The notes under the pieces: model-generated | Database searches by the model: none | What the model was told of the DNA's origin: nothing | The model's input: the letters and a program-made list of their open reading frames with translations, nothing else | Program-made: the position numbers and the translations under genes | Shown here: in pieces, positions 26,274-34,001 of the stretch | Layout of the letters: each line of letters opens with the position of its first letter | How positions within the stretch are numbered: position 1 is the first letter of the stretch | Virus record (IMG/VR): IMGVR_UViG_3300044984_001537 | Span: 1-55,334 of that record | From: a virus | Strand: one strand, 5' to 3' | DNA: 55,334 bases

Positions 26274-26529
26274 TTCAGACATGACATTACATAGGGCCCT
26301 TGTGGTAAGGGCACTAGACCAAGAAGTACTTGTAAAAATACCTACAGTTCTTGGTGCAAATGAAGCTATTACTGTACATAAACCAAATGCTATTGGTGAC
26401 GAGTGGCCTCCTTCCGAAGGTGACCAGCTGTTGGTTGCCGTAGAGGGAGAAAACTTTAATAAAGTGTATGTAGTATGCAACATCACTGATACTTCTGTTA
26501 CAAAAAATATTAATGGTGGAAACGCATGA
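26266..26529 (+). CDS. Small OB-like spike/hub adaptor
   Basis: 87 residues. Strand-rich (ALVVRALDQEVLVKIPTVLG; WPPSEGDQLLVAVEGENFNK; VYVVCNITD). Pattern V.v..p.l.g......a.......W.p..Gd.vlva.e.g....vyvvG matches the N-terminal OB-fold of phage spike proteins (gp5/gpV/XkdR-like) without the beta-helix tip. The tip could be another gene. Overlaps the hub gene. Assigned from pattern and position. Confidence 0.65.
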   Translation: MPSSDMTLHRALVVRALDQEVLVKIPTVLGANEAITVHKPNAIGDEWPPSEGDQLLVAVEGENFNKVYVVCNITDTSVTKNINGGNA

Positions 26530-26542
26530 TTAGGAGAACACC

Positions 26543-26941
26543 ATGACATCAATTAAAACACCCTTTACTTTTGTTGGTGGAAAAGTAGCAGCAACTAAAG
26601 ATGTTGCTACTGTTATAAACCAAAAAATAGAAAATGTATTAAATACACAAAAGTTAGAAAGAATACTAAACCCAAGTTATGGAAGTACAGTTGCGTCATT
26701 AATTAATGAAATCCCAGATGAACTAATGCTGGTTGACGCTAAAATTGACGCTCTTATGGATCTTGAAGATGGTATAAAAAATGCGACTATACTAGATATG
26801 TGGTTTGATGCCTCGTCTATAACAAGTTCTGATCCTACACTTAACGTGTACATTACATATCGTCTTCCTCTGGGTGTTGTACAAAGAAGCAATATAAAGA
26901 TAGCTGTTCCTGGTTTAATTACTGAAGATACGATTGTGTAA
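26543..26941 (+). CDS. GpW/gp25-family baseplate wedge protein
   Basis: 132 residues, ribosome-binding site AGGAGA. Characteristic gp25 region: FVGGKVAATKDVATVINQKI, then ENVLNTQKLERILNPSYGST and VASLINEIPDEL (compare iL.T..GeR.m.P.fGs.l..l). Gp25-type proteins have a lysozyme-like fold and start sheath polymerisation in the wedge. Slightly longer C-terminus than T4 gp25. Confidence 0.85.
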   Translation: MTSIKTPFTFVGGKVAATKDVATVINQKIENVLNTQKLERILNPSYGSTVASLINEIPDELMLVDAKIDALMDLEDGIKNATILDMWFDASSITSSDPTLNVYITYRLPLGVVQRSNIKIAVPGLITEDTIV

Positions 26942-26949
26942 GGTGAAAA

Positions 26950-28422
26950 ATGGCAACTGAACAAACATTTAACTATGCGAGTAGAACATACTCAACTATC
27001 CGTCAAGATTTGTTGACTAGAGCAAATAAAGTAGCCCCAGAATGGACTGACCGAGATCCTTCTGACTTTGGTATGTTATTTGTAGACTTATGGTCTTATA
27101 TGGGGGATATCCTACATTATTATGTAGATAGAGCTGGTCGTGAATCTTTCATAAGCACTGCCACGCAAAGAGAAAGCCTTGTTGCATACGCAAATATGTT
27201 TGGGTATATTCCTAGTGGTCGAGCTTCCTCAATAGCAACTGTTTATATAGCAAACAGCTCGTCTGCAAGTTCATACAGTATCCCTGCAGGTACTAGATTT
27301 TCTGCAGTGTCAGACAATAAAACTTACTATTTTTATAACATTGATGATGCTACGGTTGGACCCAGTGTAAGTGCTGCAGTTACACTTTTTGAAGGAACTC
27401 AAGTTGTTGATGAAATACTGTCCACTTCAGCAAGCGGAGCCCCAAATCAATCATACATTCTTGGGTATTCCGACGCAGATATGAAAACAACATCAGTGTA
27501 TGTAACTGAAGATGGAGTTAAAACATTATGGTTAAGATACTCATCTGTACAAGAAATTCCTAAAAATGCTAGAGGGTTTGTTGTTTCGTTGGCCGCATCT
27601 GGAGATGTGCGTGTTACTTTTGGTAACCGTACAAATGGTTTTATTCCCCCTTCTGGATCAACTATTACAATTAACTACACTAGAAGTTCTGGATTAAATG
27701 GAAATATTGGTAGCAATCTAATTAGTAGTTTTGTTAGTAGTACCCCTTCATACATAACTATTACTAGTTCAACCTCAGCTACTGGTGGTAGCAATGGAGA
27801 AACCGCAGAGACTCTTAAAAATAATATTGTGTCGTATATGCGCACACAAGACAGAGCCGTAACGCTTGTTGATTACGCTGACATTACTAAATCGGTTAAT
27901 GGTGTTTACAAAGCTGTTGCAACATACACCCCAACAGCAGGTGCAAACGCTTCAGTAAACCTTTATGCACTCCCATACACCAGTGACTTTTTAACAATGA
28001 CTGGGTATTCAATAGCAGTTCCTACTACTTTGAGAACTTCAATATTATCATTTGTAACCCCAAGATCTATGCTGGGTGTTACGCCAGTTGCGGTATCCTC
28101 AATACCCGTAGTTAGATTAGATATAACAATAACTGTTACTGTGTCTGACGGTTTTGTAAGAAGTTGGGTTGAAACAAATGTAAAAAATGCAATTGATGGT
28201 TTGCTGGATTTTGATAACACAGACTTTGGTAAGCAACTTAGAAAATCAGAAGTATACAAAGCTATAATGGCACTAGATGGCATAGACTATATAGACATTA
28301 CTGGTTTTGAAATGAGAAGTTCTGATGCTGGTTCTGGGAATATAGTAACTACTTTAGATCCAGCTAGTCTTTTAAGAAAAGGAAATATAGGGTTAACTAT
28401 GCTTTCAGGAATGAGCGTGTAG
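26950..28422 (+). CDS. Baseplate J-like wedge protein (gp6-like)
   Basis: 490 residues. N-terminus (WTDRDPSDFGMLFVDLWSYM, then GDILHYYVDRAGRESFISTA, AYANMFGYIPSGRASS, YSIPAGTRFSA) is the standard start of baseplate J/gp6 proteins. The C-terminal half contains the duplicated alpha/beta part (DRAVTLVDYADITKSVNGVY; VVRLDITITVTVSDGFVRSW). Forms the wedge ring with the I-like protein encoded next. Confidence 0.92.
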   Translation: MATEQTFNYASRTYSTIRQDLLTRANKVAPEWTDRDPSDFGMLFVDLWSYMGDILHYYVDRAGRESFISTATQRESLVAYANMFGYIPSGRASSIATVYIANSSSASSYSIPAGTRFSAVSDNKTYYFYNIDDATVGPSVSAAVTLFEGTQVVDEILSTSASGAPNQSYILGYSDADMKTTSVYVTEDGVKTLWLRYSSVQEIPKNARGFVVSLAASGDVRVTFGNRTNGFIPPSGSTITINYTRSSGLNGNIGSNLISSFVSSTPSYITITSSTSATGGSNGETAETLKNNIVSYMRTQDRAVTLVDYADITKSVNGVYKAVATYTPTAGANASVNLYALPYTSDFLTMTGYSIAVPTTLRTSILSFVTPRSMLGVTPVAVSSIPVVRLDITITVTVSDGFVRSWVETNVKNAIDGLLDFDNTDFGKQLRKSEVYKAIMALDGIDYIDITGFEMRSSDAGSGNIVTTLDPASLLRKGNIGLTMLSGMSV

Positions 28423-28429
28423 TAAAAAA

Positions 28430-30430
28430 ATGACACGTAAATCCTTTATCCTAAGAGACACTGAATCATTTGGTGGTTCGTATGTACAATACGACTCAAC
28501 GTTATTTGGTGCGTCTACTTCTGGTGCTTCTGCTACCTATGTTAAGGGTGATGACGTACAGATAGCGCCAATTCTTGACACTCAGATAACAGCAGGTGGA
28601 AAGCTATCTAACGCTGCATTTTTTGAAGCATATGCGTATGATTACCAATCAGTAGTTATTAGTTGGGGACTTACACTATATGATGCTACATCACTCCCAA
28701 AACCATATTCTGTGCATATTGTGTATTCATCAACTGGATGCCCAGACACTATTGCTGAAGGAACAAGAATAGTAGATACAAGAACTATCGGTGAATTTAG
28801 ACATATTGGTATTGAAGATGACTGGGCATACTACACAATGTTTATTAGGTACCTATCAAATAGTGGTGATGACTACTATGAACAGGTTGCAAAATTAGAG
28901 GTGTTAATACCCAATGATTATGGTTCTACTGAGGATTTATACTCAAAAATTCCTGTGTATTATCAAAACCAAGATGAAAACAGTAGTGGAGATTTAAAAA
29001 AGTACCTATCAATATTTGGTTGGGAAGTTGACAAAGTTCGTACAACTCTAGATTTTAGTATGTCTATGAAAGACCCTTTTGTAGGCAACGAAGAAACTCT
29101 TAATTTTTTAGCTCAAGATATGGGGGTTCCTTTAACAACTAATGATTTGGGGTCGCAGAGACTACGGGAGTTGTTAAAAACAGTAAGCACTACAAGAAGA
29201 AACAATGGTTCACCAAGTTCTATTGAAAAGTATTTAGAGGCTATATGTGGTTCTAATGTGGATATTAATTCCACTAATAAGACTATAAAAGTTTACTCTG
29301 AAAGAGTAAACTTACTTAAGGACCCACGCTTTGCTAATGGGGTATCTGCTGGTATTGATGCAGGCTACCCATCCAGTAGCTACAGCGGGGTTATTTATGA
29401 TAACGGAAGCGCAAGCACTTCAGCTTTTACATCTCCACCACTAGATGGTGGAACCCCCAGTAGTGTTTTAACTTCTGCAACACCAACAACCCAAAGTTGG
29501 GTTAACTTTTCACCTGCAGGAAATACTGGTACTTCTATACTTGAAACAGGTGGGATTACTTATACTGTTAGTAATGCTGTGTATTCTTCTGCATCTGCTG
29601 GAACGTTCACTTACACAACTAGTGTTCCACACAACTTTACTAGTGGCGACCTAGTTGACATTACTGGAGTAACCCCAAACGGATACAACAAAGCTAAACA
29701 ATCTGTGATTGTATTAAGTACTACAAGTTTTAAAACAATTGCACAAGGGAGTACCCCTGGTACATTTTCAACAGCGGGTAAAGCTTCTAAGTCATATAAT
29801 TATGTAAATGTTATTGGTGGAGAAACTTTCTATTTTTCAACAAGTATTCCTGGGTCCGCATCTGGAGTAAAAGATGTTCAAGGAGCTATAAAGTCCGTTT
29901 CGTTTTACCCAACTGGTGGAGCAGGTGCTTCTTTGTCTACTGCTATTGTGACAGACACTGTTCCACAAGTATTTGGCTCAACCAACTTTTGGAGATTAGA
30001 GATACCCAGTAATATTACTACCTACACTCAGGCTACTCTTTCTATTGAGTACTATAATAGTTTTAAAGGACAAAGTATTTCTTATGATGACTTTGCTTAT
30101 ACACTATTAGAACGCGATTATATAGGAACATACTTTGATGGAAACACAGTTGAAGGTGGTTGGTTATTGAGCGGACTAAGCACGGGAAGTATTTCAGATT
30201 ACCGATGGCTTGGGGCAAAGAATAATTCATACTCTGTTTACAGCGCAAACTGGAAAAAAACACAACAAGTAGTTTCTAGGTTCCTTCAAAGTGTCTTGCC
30301 AGTACCAGAACTTTTAACATCTGGAACGTTGTATAGTAATGGTTACTATAAAGATACTAGTAATGTAATTTCAAAAACACCAATCTACAAGTATGCTGTT
30401 ACGTACGACGTAATACCAGGAGACACATGA
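28430..30430 (+). CDS. Tail I-like wedge/fibre-attachment protein
   Basis: 666 residues. Middle (~155-290: YSKIPVYYQNQDENSSGDLK, then DPFVGNEETLNFLAQDMGVP, LRELLKTVSTTRRNNGSPSS, IEKYLEAICGSNV) matches the P2 gpI-type wedge protein (L..LP..y, ..fl..la...G...). The long beta-rich C-terminal part (~300-660), Ser/Thr/Gly-rich, looks like carbohydrate-binding or fibre-anchoring domains. A fusion of wedge and adhesin parts is inferred. Ends in an ATGA overlap with the holin-like gene. Confidence 0.78.
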   Translation: MTRKSFILRDTESFGGSYVQYDSTLFGASTSGASATYVKGDDVQIAPILDTQITAGGKLSNAAFFEAYAYDYQSVVISWGLTLYDATSLPKPYSVHIVYSSTGCPDTIAEGTRIVDTRTIGEFRHIGIEDDWAYYTMFIRYLSNSGDDYYEQVAKLEVLIPNDYGSTEDLYSKIPVYYQNQDENSSGDLKKYLSIFGWEVDKVRTTLDFSMSMKDPFVGNEETLNFLAQDMGVPLTTNDLGSQRLRELLKTVSTTRRNNGSPSSIEKYLEAICGSNVDINSTNKTIKVYSERVNLLKDPRFANGVSAGIDAGYPSSSYSGVIYDNGSASTSAFTSPPLDGGTPSSVLTSATPTTQSWVNFSPAGNTGTSILETGGITYTVSNAVYSSASAGTFTYTTSVPHNFTSGDLVDITGVTPNGYNKAKQSVIVLSTTSFKTIAQGSTPGTFSTAGKASKSYNYVNVIGGETFYFSTSIPGSASGVKDVQGAIKSVSFYPTGGAGASLSTAIVTDTVPQVFGSTNFWRLEIPSNITTYTQATLSIEYYNSFKGQSISYDDFAYTLLERDYIGTYFDGNTVEGGWLLSGLSTGSISDYRWLGAKNNSYSVYSANWKKTQQVVSRFLQSVLPVPELLTSGTLYSNGYYKDTSNVISKTPIYKYAVTYDVIPGDT

Positions 30431-30681
30431 ATTTATTAATAGCTTCATTAGCTGTATATAAAGTGCTACAACTTATTGACTCGTTGCTCCCAAAAGAAGC
30501 AATGCCCTGGGTAAAGATTTTGGCCTCAATAGCCCTATCTTATTTAGTGTGCCTAGTTATTGACGTCGATAATATTCTTGTAGCCGGTGCTGCAATAGCA
30601 GCTTTATCTGGTACAGTGCATTCAGCACTCCGCCTGTTGACTCTTAGTGGGGATGCTGCACACCGCAAGAGTCTTCGATAG
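30427..30681 (+). CDS. Holin-like two-helix membrane protein
   Basis: 84 residues. Two hydrophobic helices (~residues 27-46, VKILASIALSYLVCLVID; ~48-70, ILVAGAAIAALSGTVHSALR) with a short polar turn and a charged C-terminus (GDAAHRKSLR). Size, topology and position at the end of the late operon fit a class II-type holin, which times lysis. An alternative is a tail-anchoring membrane protein. The lysin gene found here is ~30 kb away on the map, which is uncommon. Confidence 0.6.
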   Translation: MNLLIASLAVYKVLQLIDSLLPKEAMPWVKILASIALSYLVCLVIDVDNILVAGAAIAALSGTVHSALRLLTLSGDAAHRKSLR

Positions 30682-30688
30682 GAGTGTT

Positions 30689-31462
30689 ATGGTAAAGACA
30701 AATACATACGGAATTCTTGGCGGGGCCAGTGTTCCAAAAGAAGTAATTAACGCTTCGCTTAATGATATTGCAAAACACGCTTTTGTAATTCCCTGGTATG
30801 GCTCAAAGACAATTTCCCCATCAATGGAATGTGTCTATGACTGGATGCTAGACAACGAAATTGACTACGAAATAGTTGCTTCCTCAGAAGGTCGTCCACT
30901 CCCCAAGTCATTAAGCAACCATGCTTTAAATGTAACTTTGGTAGAAGATGTAGATTCCACAGTAATTGATCTACTAGTTGATTGTAAGCCTGGAATTGCA
31001 CTCATTATGTGGGATGAAACTAACCCTGAGCGTTCCTTGAACCTTGCTAGCAGCACAATTAACCGTGGCCTTGAATCATTAGAACTTACTAATGGGTTAT
31101 GCCCTATTGTGGTTGACCCACCAGAAAAAGAGGAAACCCTTGAGCTTTCTGTAACTACTTTATCTGAGGAAGACCATTTGGATAAGGTTCTTGACCTGGA
31201 TGTAACTAGCTTTGATAGAGAAACACTTGAAATTATGCCAGCTGCATCAGTAAAAAGAATGGCAGCTAACGCTGGGTTTCTTGTAAAGAACAAAGAAGAG
31301 GCAATTGATGCTCTGACTGGTTCAACCAAAGTTAAAGAAGACGTTGAAATTGGGTCAATACTGTTGTTGTTTAATGACGGTACTGAAATTGGCTTTGGAG
31401 TAAACAAAGATCTTTTAAAAAAGATTATGAATTTAGTTGTAGATAGTCAATCGGACGAGTAA
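30689..31462 (+). CDS. Hypothetical late protein
   Basis: 257 residues from the ATG at 30689 with GGAG four bases upstream; the frame is open 42 bases further left inside the previous gene. N-terminal part is a Rossmann-like alternation (TYGILGGASVPKEVINASLN, FVIPWYG, GIALIMWDE) followed by an acidic hinge and a C-terminal helical region. It resembles unassigned proteins found in other actinophages but no function is known. Last gene before the bidirectional terminator. Confidence 0.6.
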   Translation: MVKTNTYGILGGASVPKEVINASLNDIAKHAFVIPWYGSKTISPSMECVYDWMLDNEIDYEIVASSEGRPLPKSLSNHALNVTLVEDVDSTVIDLLVDCKPGIALIMWDETNPERSLNLASSTINRGLESLELTNGLCPIVVDPPEKEETLELSVTTLSEEDHLDKVLDLDVTSFDRETLEIMPAASVKRMAANAGFLVKNKEEAIDALTGSTKVKEDVEIGSILLLFNDGTEIGFGVNKDLLKKIMNLVVDSQSDE

Positions 31463-31495
31463 GATTGTCCTTCACATACGGTTCCCAAACCAAGC

Positions 31496-31521
31496 AAAAG
31501 GCCCCCGCAGGGGGGCCTTTT
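31496..31521. terminator. Bidirectional Rho-independent terminator
   Basis: Perfect 11-bp stem AAAAGGCCCCC/GGGGGCCTTTT with loop GCAG. It lies between converging genes (plus-strand stop at 31462, minus-strand stop at 31557). A-run on one side and T-run on the other make it work for both strands. This is the strongest terminator seen. Confidence 0.92.
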
Positions 31522-31556
31522 GTTATTCAGTAGTAACTACTACCAAGTTAGTGAGT

Positions 31557-31670
31557 TCACTTCTTCTTAGGAGCTGCCTTCTTTGCTGGAGCTGCCTTCT
31601 TCTTAGCGGGGCCCTTACCATAGCCGGGGTCCTTCTTATCCTTAATATCACATCCACATGCTGCGCACAT
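31557..31670 (-). CDS. Cys-rich lysine/alanine peptide, 37 aa
   Basis: Starts MCAACGCDIKDKKDPGYGKG and continues as a PAKKKAAPAKKAAPKKK tail. Three cysteines in CAACGC could bind zinc or another metal; the tail is like that of histone H1-type basic proteins and could bind DNA. A strong ribosome-binding site (GGGAGGT) lies 8 bases before the ATG, inside the upstream 13-residue frame. Similar short Cys-Lys peptides occur in other phages of aquatic bacteria, by general memory only. Confidence 0.6.
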   Translation of the reverse strand: MCAACGCDIKDKKDPGYGKGPAKKKAAPAKKAAPKKK

Positions 31671-31712
31671 TTATTTACCTCCCTTCCTATACTTGCTTGT
31701 CTTCTTAGACAT
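31671..31712 (-). CDS. Possible 13-residue basic peptide
   Basis: Tiny frame MSKKTSKYRKGGK. Its ATG overlaps the stop of the upstream gene (TGATG), and its TAA is directly followed by the next ATG. Such tight joints favour translation by coupling. It could also simply be a leader carrying the ribosome-binding site of the next gene. Very basic; function unknown. Confidence 0.3.
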   Translation of the reverse strand: MSKKTSKYRKGGK

Positions 31713-32011
31713 CAGCAGTCCCAAGCACGAAGAGATTTGTTAATACGGGAATCCGGATCGTTAGCAGTTTTAGATGAAGTGTTCTTCTTCTTCATGCCTT
31801 CCATACGAGCACAAAAAGAATCACGACGCGCTGCTGACTTCTCAGACTTAGCGGCCTGTTCTTTCTTTACCGGTGGCTTAAGGTCGCTGCCAGGATTTGC
31901 GCGCTCGTAAGACTTACGTCCTTTTTCGTTAAGACCACCCTTGGGGTCCTTGCCCTCGGCACGAGACCAAGCGGCTGTCTTTTTAGCTGGGGCTTTCTTT
32001 TTTTCTGCCAT
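31712..32011 (-). CDS. DUF6321-like small basic protein
   Basis: 99 residues. N-terminal Lys/Ala tail (MAEKKKAPAKKTAAWSRAEG) followed by KGGLNEKGRKSYERANPGSD, LKPPV and RRDSFCARMEGMKKKN, ending SLRAWDC. This set of phrases is characteristic of small proteins of phages and bacteria annotated as DUF6321. Their role is unknown. Ribosome-binding site AAGGAG; nine bases after the Dps gene stop, so in one transcript with Dps. High Lys/Arg suggests nucleic-acid contact. Confidence 0.65.
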   Translation of the reverse strand: MAEKKKAPAKKTAAWSRAEGKDPKGGLNEKGRKSYERANPGSDLKPPVKKEQAAKSEKSAARRDSFCARMEGMKKKNTSSKTANDPDSRINKSLRAWDC

Positions 32012-32020
32012 ATTGGCTCC

Positions 32021-32455
32021 TTACTTGGTTGAGGCTCGAAGTTGCCAAGCCCACTTTTGATGCATATCAATGCGCTCTGACAAGAAGTTAGCAATACCTT
32101 GTTCATCGGCTTTCATAGCTGCTTCAAAGGTATCTTTAAGAGATACAAGCAAAGAATCATTTGCTGTTAGCAATGACTTAGCCATTGCCTTAGGATTAGG
32201 TTGAACATCCTTAAAATCAATAGTTCTTAGATCAAGAAACTTTTGAAGACTAAAGGGAGCATAATCATCCAACTTACGAATGTTTTCAGCAATCAGGTCA
32301 ATTGAGCCATATGCATCTTCATAGATCTCCGAGAACAAGGAGTGGTACTGGTTGAAGTCTTGACCTTCCACATTCCAGTGATACCCATGTGCCATAAAGT
32401 AGAATGTAACTACGTCAGACACTAACACTTTGAGCGACTTGGCTAAATCTTTCAT
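32021..32455 (-). CDS. dps: Dps-like ferritin
   Basis: 144 residues; four-helix DNA-protecting ferritin that oxidises Fe(II) with peroxide and stores iron in a 12-mer. The full inter-subunit ferroxidase signature is present with canonical spacing: H26 (YHWNVEG), H38 (QYHSLFSEIYED), D53 and E57 (SIDLIAENIRKL). Slightly shorter than E. coli Dps and without a long Lys tail, which instead is seen in the downstream basic peptides. Ribosome-binding site AAGGAG. First gene of the minus-strand island, facing away from the replication operon. Confidence 0.92.
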   Translation of the reverse strand: MKDLAKSLKVLVSDVVTFYFMAHGYHWNVEGQDFNQYHSLFSEIYEDAYGSIDLIAENIRKLDDYAPFSLQKFLDLRTIDFKDVQPNPKAMAKSLLTANDSLLVSLKDTFEAAMKADEQGIANFLSERIDMHQKWAWQLRASTK

Positions 32456-32506
32456 AAAAACTCCTTGTTATTTGCCACCACAAATCGTATCATTTTTGAA
32501 GAGGGG

Positions 32507-32535
32507 TTGTGGGGGTGACTGGAGTGGGCTATGAT
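32507..32535 (+). promoter_or_regulatory. Possible promoter of the replication operon
   Basis: TTGTGG (32507-32512), 17-base spacer, TATGAT (32530-32535). The -10 is 5/6 to consensus but overlaps the ATG at 32531. Transcription would then begin near 32542, giving a leaderless start at the in-frame ATG 32546. Since GGAG lies before 32531, this site is only tentative. The 75-base divergent gap must hold promoters for both sides. Confidence 0.3.
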
Positions 32536-33796
32536 CACTAGTCCAATGGGAACCAGTAACGTTTTTGGTGGACGCTTTTTAGCAGTCCCTGAGTGGGCAG
32601 TGCCCCTCATTTTTAAGCATGGTCAACCACGCGATCTGCAGGTTTTAACATGCCTTGTTTCAATGATGCACATCCATAACAAATCTGTTTCGGCGTCTAT
32701 TCAAGAGATTGCTGATGCATCATACACTTCAAAAGAAACTGTAAAACGATCACTCAAATGGCTCTCAGAGCAACAAATAATCACAACAAAATTACGACAA
32801 AAACCAAAACCAAACACTTACATTATTAACTACACACAACCAGCAATAGGGTCACCCATGACCCTATCAACCACCAACAAAACACCCTTAATAGGGTCAC
32901 CCATGACCCTACCCACTATCCCCAATGGGGTCACCCATGACCCTATCAAAATGAACATAACACCAGCACAAGTAACAAAAGCGCTGATCTCTAGAGAAAT
33001 AGTAATAATAGAGAGTAATAGTAATAAAACCCTAAAGAAGGCCGATGGCCCTCGTGATAAGGTAGAGGATATGATTCTTGGCGCAGACGTAAACGAAAAA
33101 GCAAAGGTTGAAGAACCAGTAAAACGTAAACCTCGACCAGAGGTAAACGACTTGGCTAGTTACTTTGTGTACCATCCACGATCAGTAATGGTTTGTTCAT
33201 ACTCCTTTCAGGACATGAACATTCTTCGCAGAACAATCAAGCTTCTACTAGACGCTGGTGTTTCACGAACAACAGTTCGTCAAATGATTGACAAGTTCTT
33301 TAGCACCGACCGTATGCGTGGAGCAGAATCCCCAGTTCTTATGTTTTCTAGCAAAGGTGTTCAAGCATCCCTAATGGAAACACTTGACACAGTGTTAGAT
33401 AACACCAGTCCAATTCTGAGTTTGATGCTCAATGACTTTAATCGTGAGGGGCTGGATTTACCTTGGGATAAATCTTCTGATGAAGCCTTACGTAAGGTTA
33501 TTATTATCTCAGGAATGGACGTGTGCTATAGGTACCCAGAGCTAGTAGCACAAGTTATCGAGCTAGCTGATGATTTCTCATCATCATTGTTTAGAAACCA
33601 AATTAGTTCTTTAAACTCCCTGGTCAAGTGGCATATTGGAGAAGAAGAAGTAGACCTTAAAGAACTACAGGAAGATCTTGTGGGTATCACACTTCCAAAA
33701 GAACTGCTTGCAAAAACTCGTACTGCCCTCCGACCTGCTGCTGATACGATTGTCTCAGCGATTTACAACTATCGGAGAGTGACCCATGGAAATTGA
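32531..33796 (+). CDS. Replication initiator-like protein (lambda O-like)
   Basis: 421 residues. N-terminal winged helix (~15-95): VPLIFKHGQPRDLQVLTCLV, SVSASIQEIADASYTSKETV, KRSLKWLSEQQIITT. This is a HTH_36/Rep-type DNA-binding domain. A Pro/Thr-rich linker (~100-170) is encoded by three 18-bp inverted repeats and an AT-rich stretch. The C-terminal helical domain (~200-420) could contact the helicase or loader encoded next. Start at 32531 chosen from GGAG; 32546 also possible. First gene of an operon of helicase loader, DnaB and primase, the arrangement of lambda O-P. Function is inferred from domain and order. Confidence 0.7.
   Translation: MITSPMGTSNVFGGRFLAVPEWAVPLIFKHGQPRDLQVLTCLVSMMHIHNKSVSASIQEIADASYTSKETVKRSLKWLSEQQIITTKLRQKPKPNTYIINYTQPAIGSPMTLSTTNKTPLIGSPMTLPTIPNGVTHDPIKMNITPAQVTKALISREIVIIESNSNKTLKKADGPRDKVEDMILGADVNEKAKVEEPVKRKPRPEVNDLASYFVYHPRSVMVCSYSFQDMNILRRTIKLLLDAGVSRTTVRQMIDKFFSTDRMRGAESPVLMFSSKGVQASLMETLDTVLDNTSPILSLMLNDFNREGLDLPWDKSSDEALRKVIIISGMDVCYRYPELVAQVIELADDFSSSLFRNQISSLNSLVKWHIGEEEVDLKELQEDLVGITLPKELLAKTRTALRPAADTIVSAIYNYRRVTHGN
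32846..32946. repeat. Three iteron-like inverted repeats
   Basis: Three copies of AGGGTCACCCATGACCCT or GGGGTCACCCATGACCCT (arms AGGGTCA/TGACCCT, 4-base centre). The cores start at 32848, 32893 and 32927. In copies 1 and 2 the frame reads IGSPMTL; in copy 3 it is GVTHDPI, so the DNA, not the peptide, is conserved. Likely binding sites of the initiator in which they lie. Confidence 0.8.
32996..33035. other. AT-rich stretch, possible duplex-unwinding element
   Basis: About 40 bases dominated by A/T with repeated AGTAATA/AGTAATAG units, 50 bases after the third inverted repeat. This is the order iterons then AT-rich DNA seen in lambda-type origins. Coding continues through it. Role inferred. 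Confidence 0.45.
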
Positions 33797-34001
33797 TGGA
33801 GTGTTTGCATTTACGAATTTTGAAGAACTAATACGTTTTGTGAATTGGGTCACAACATCGTTTGAAACACACGAAGAGTTTGAAGAGTGGCTAGAGTTGC
33901 GCACCTCAGAAGCTTCAACTATTGACTCAGACTTTTGGAGCATAATTGAAAATGGCTACTACACGGAGAATCATGACACAGACATTCCAGGTTCCGACTG
34001 A
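33786..34001 (+). CDS. Small acidic hypothetical protein
   Basis: 71 residues, strongly acidic (TTSFETHEEFEEWLELRTSE; DSDFWSIIENG). Overlaps the initiator gene end and the start of the helicase-loader gene on both sides, so it belongs to the operon. Acidic small proteins here may mimic DNA or regulate the initiator, but no family is recognised. Confidence 0.5.
   Translation: MEIDGVFAFTNFEELIRFVNWVTTSFETHEEFEEWLELRTSEASTIDSDFWSIIENGYYTENHDTDIPGSD

Noticed and set aside
30865-31407. 180-codon minus-strand frame
   Set aside because: Antisense to the hypothetical late gene at 30689-31462, Ser-rich artefact.
31551-31910. 119-codon plus-strand frame across the small minus-strand genes
   Set aside because: Leu/Ser-rich antisense of Lys-rich genes; the minus-strand genes have good ribosome-binding sites and recognised content.
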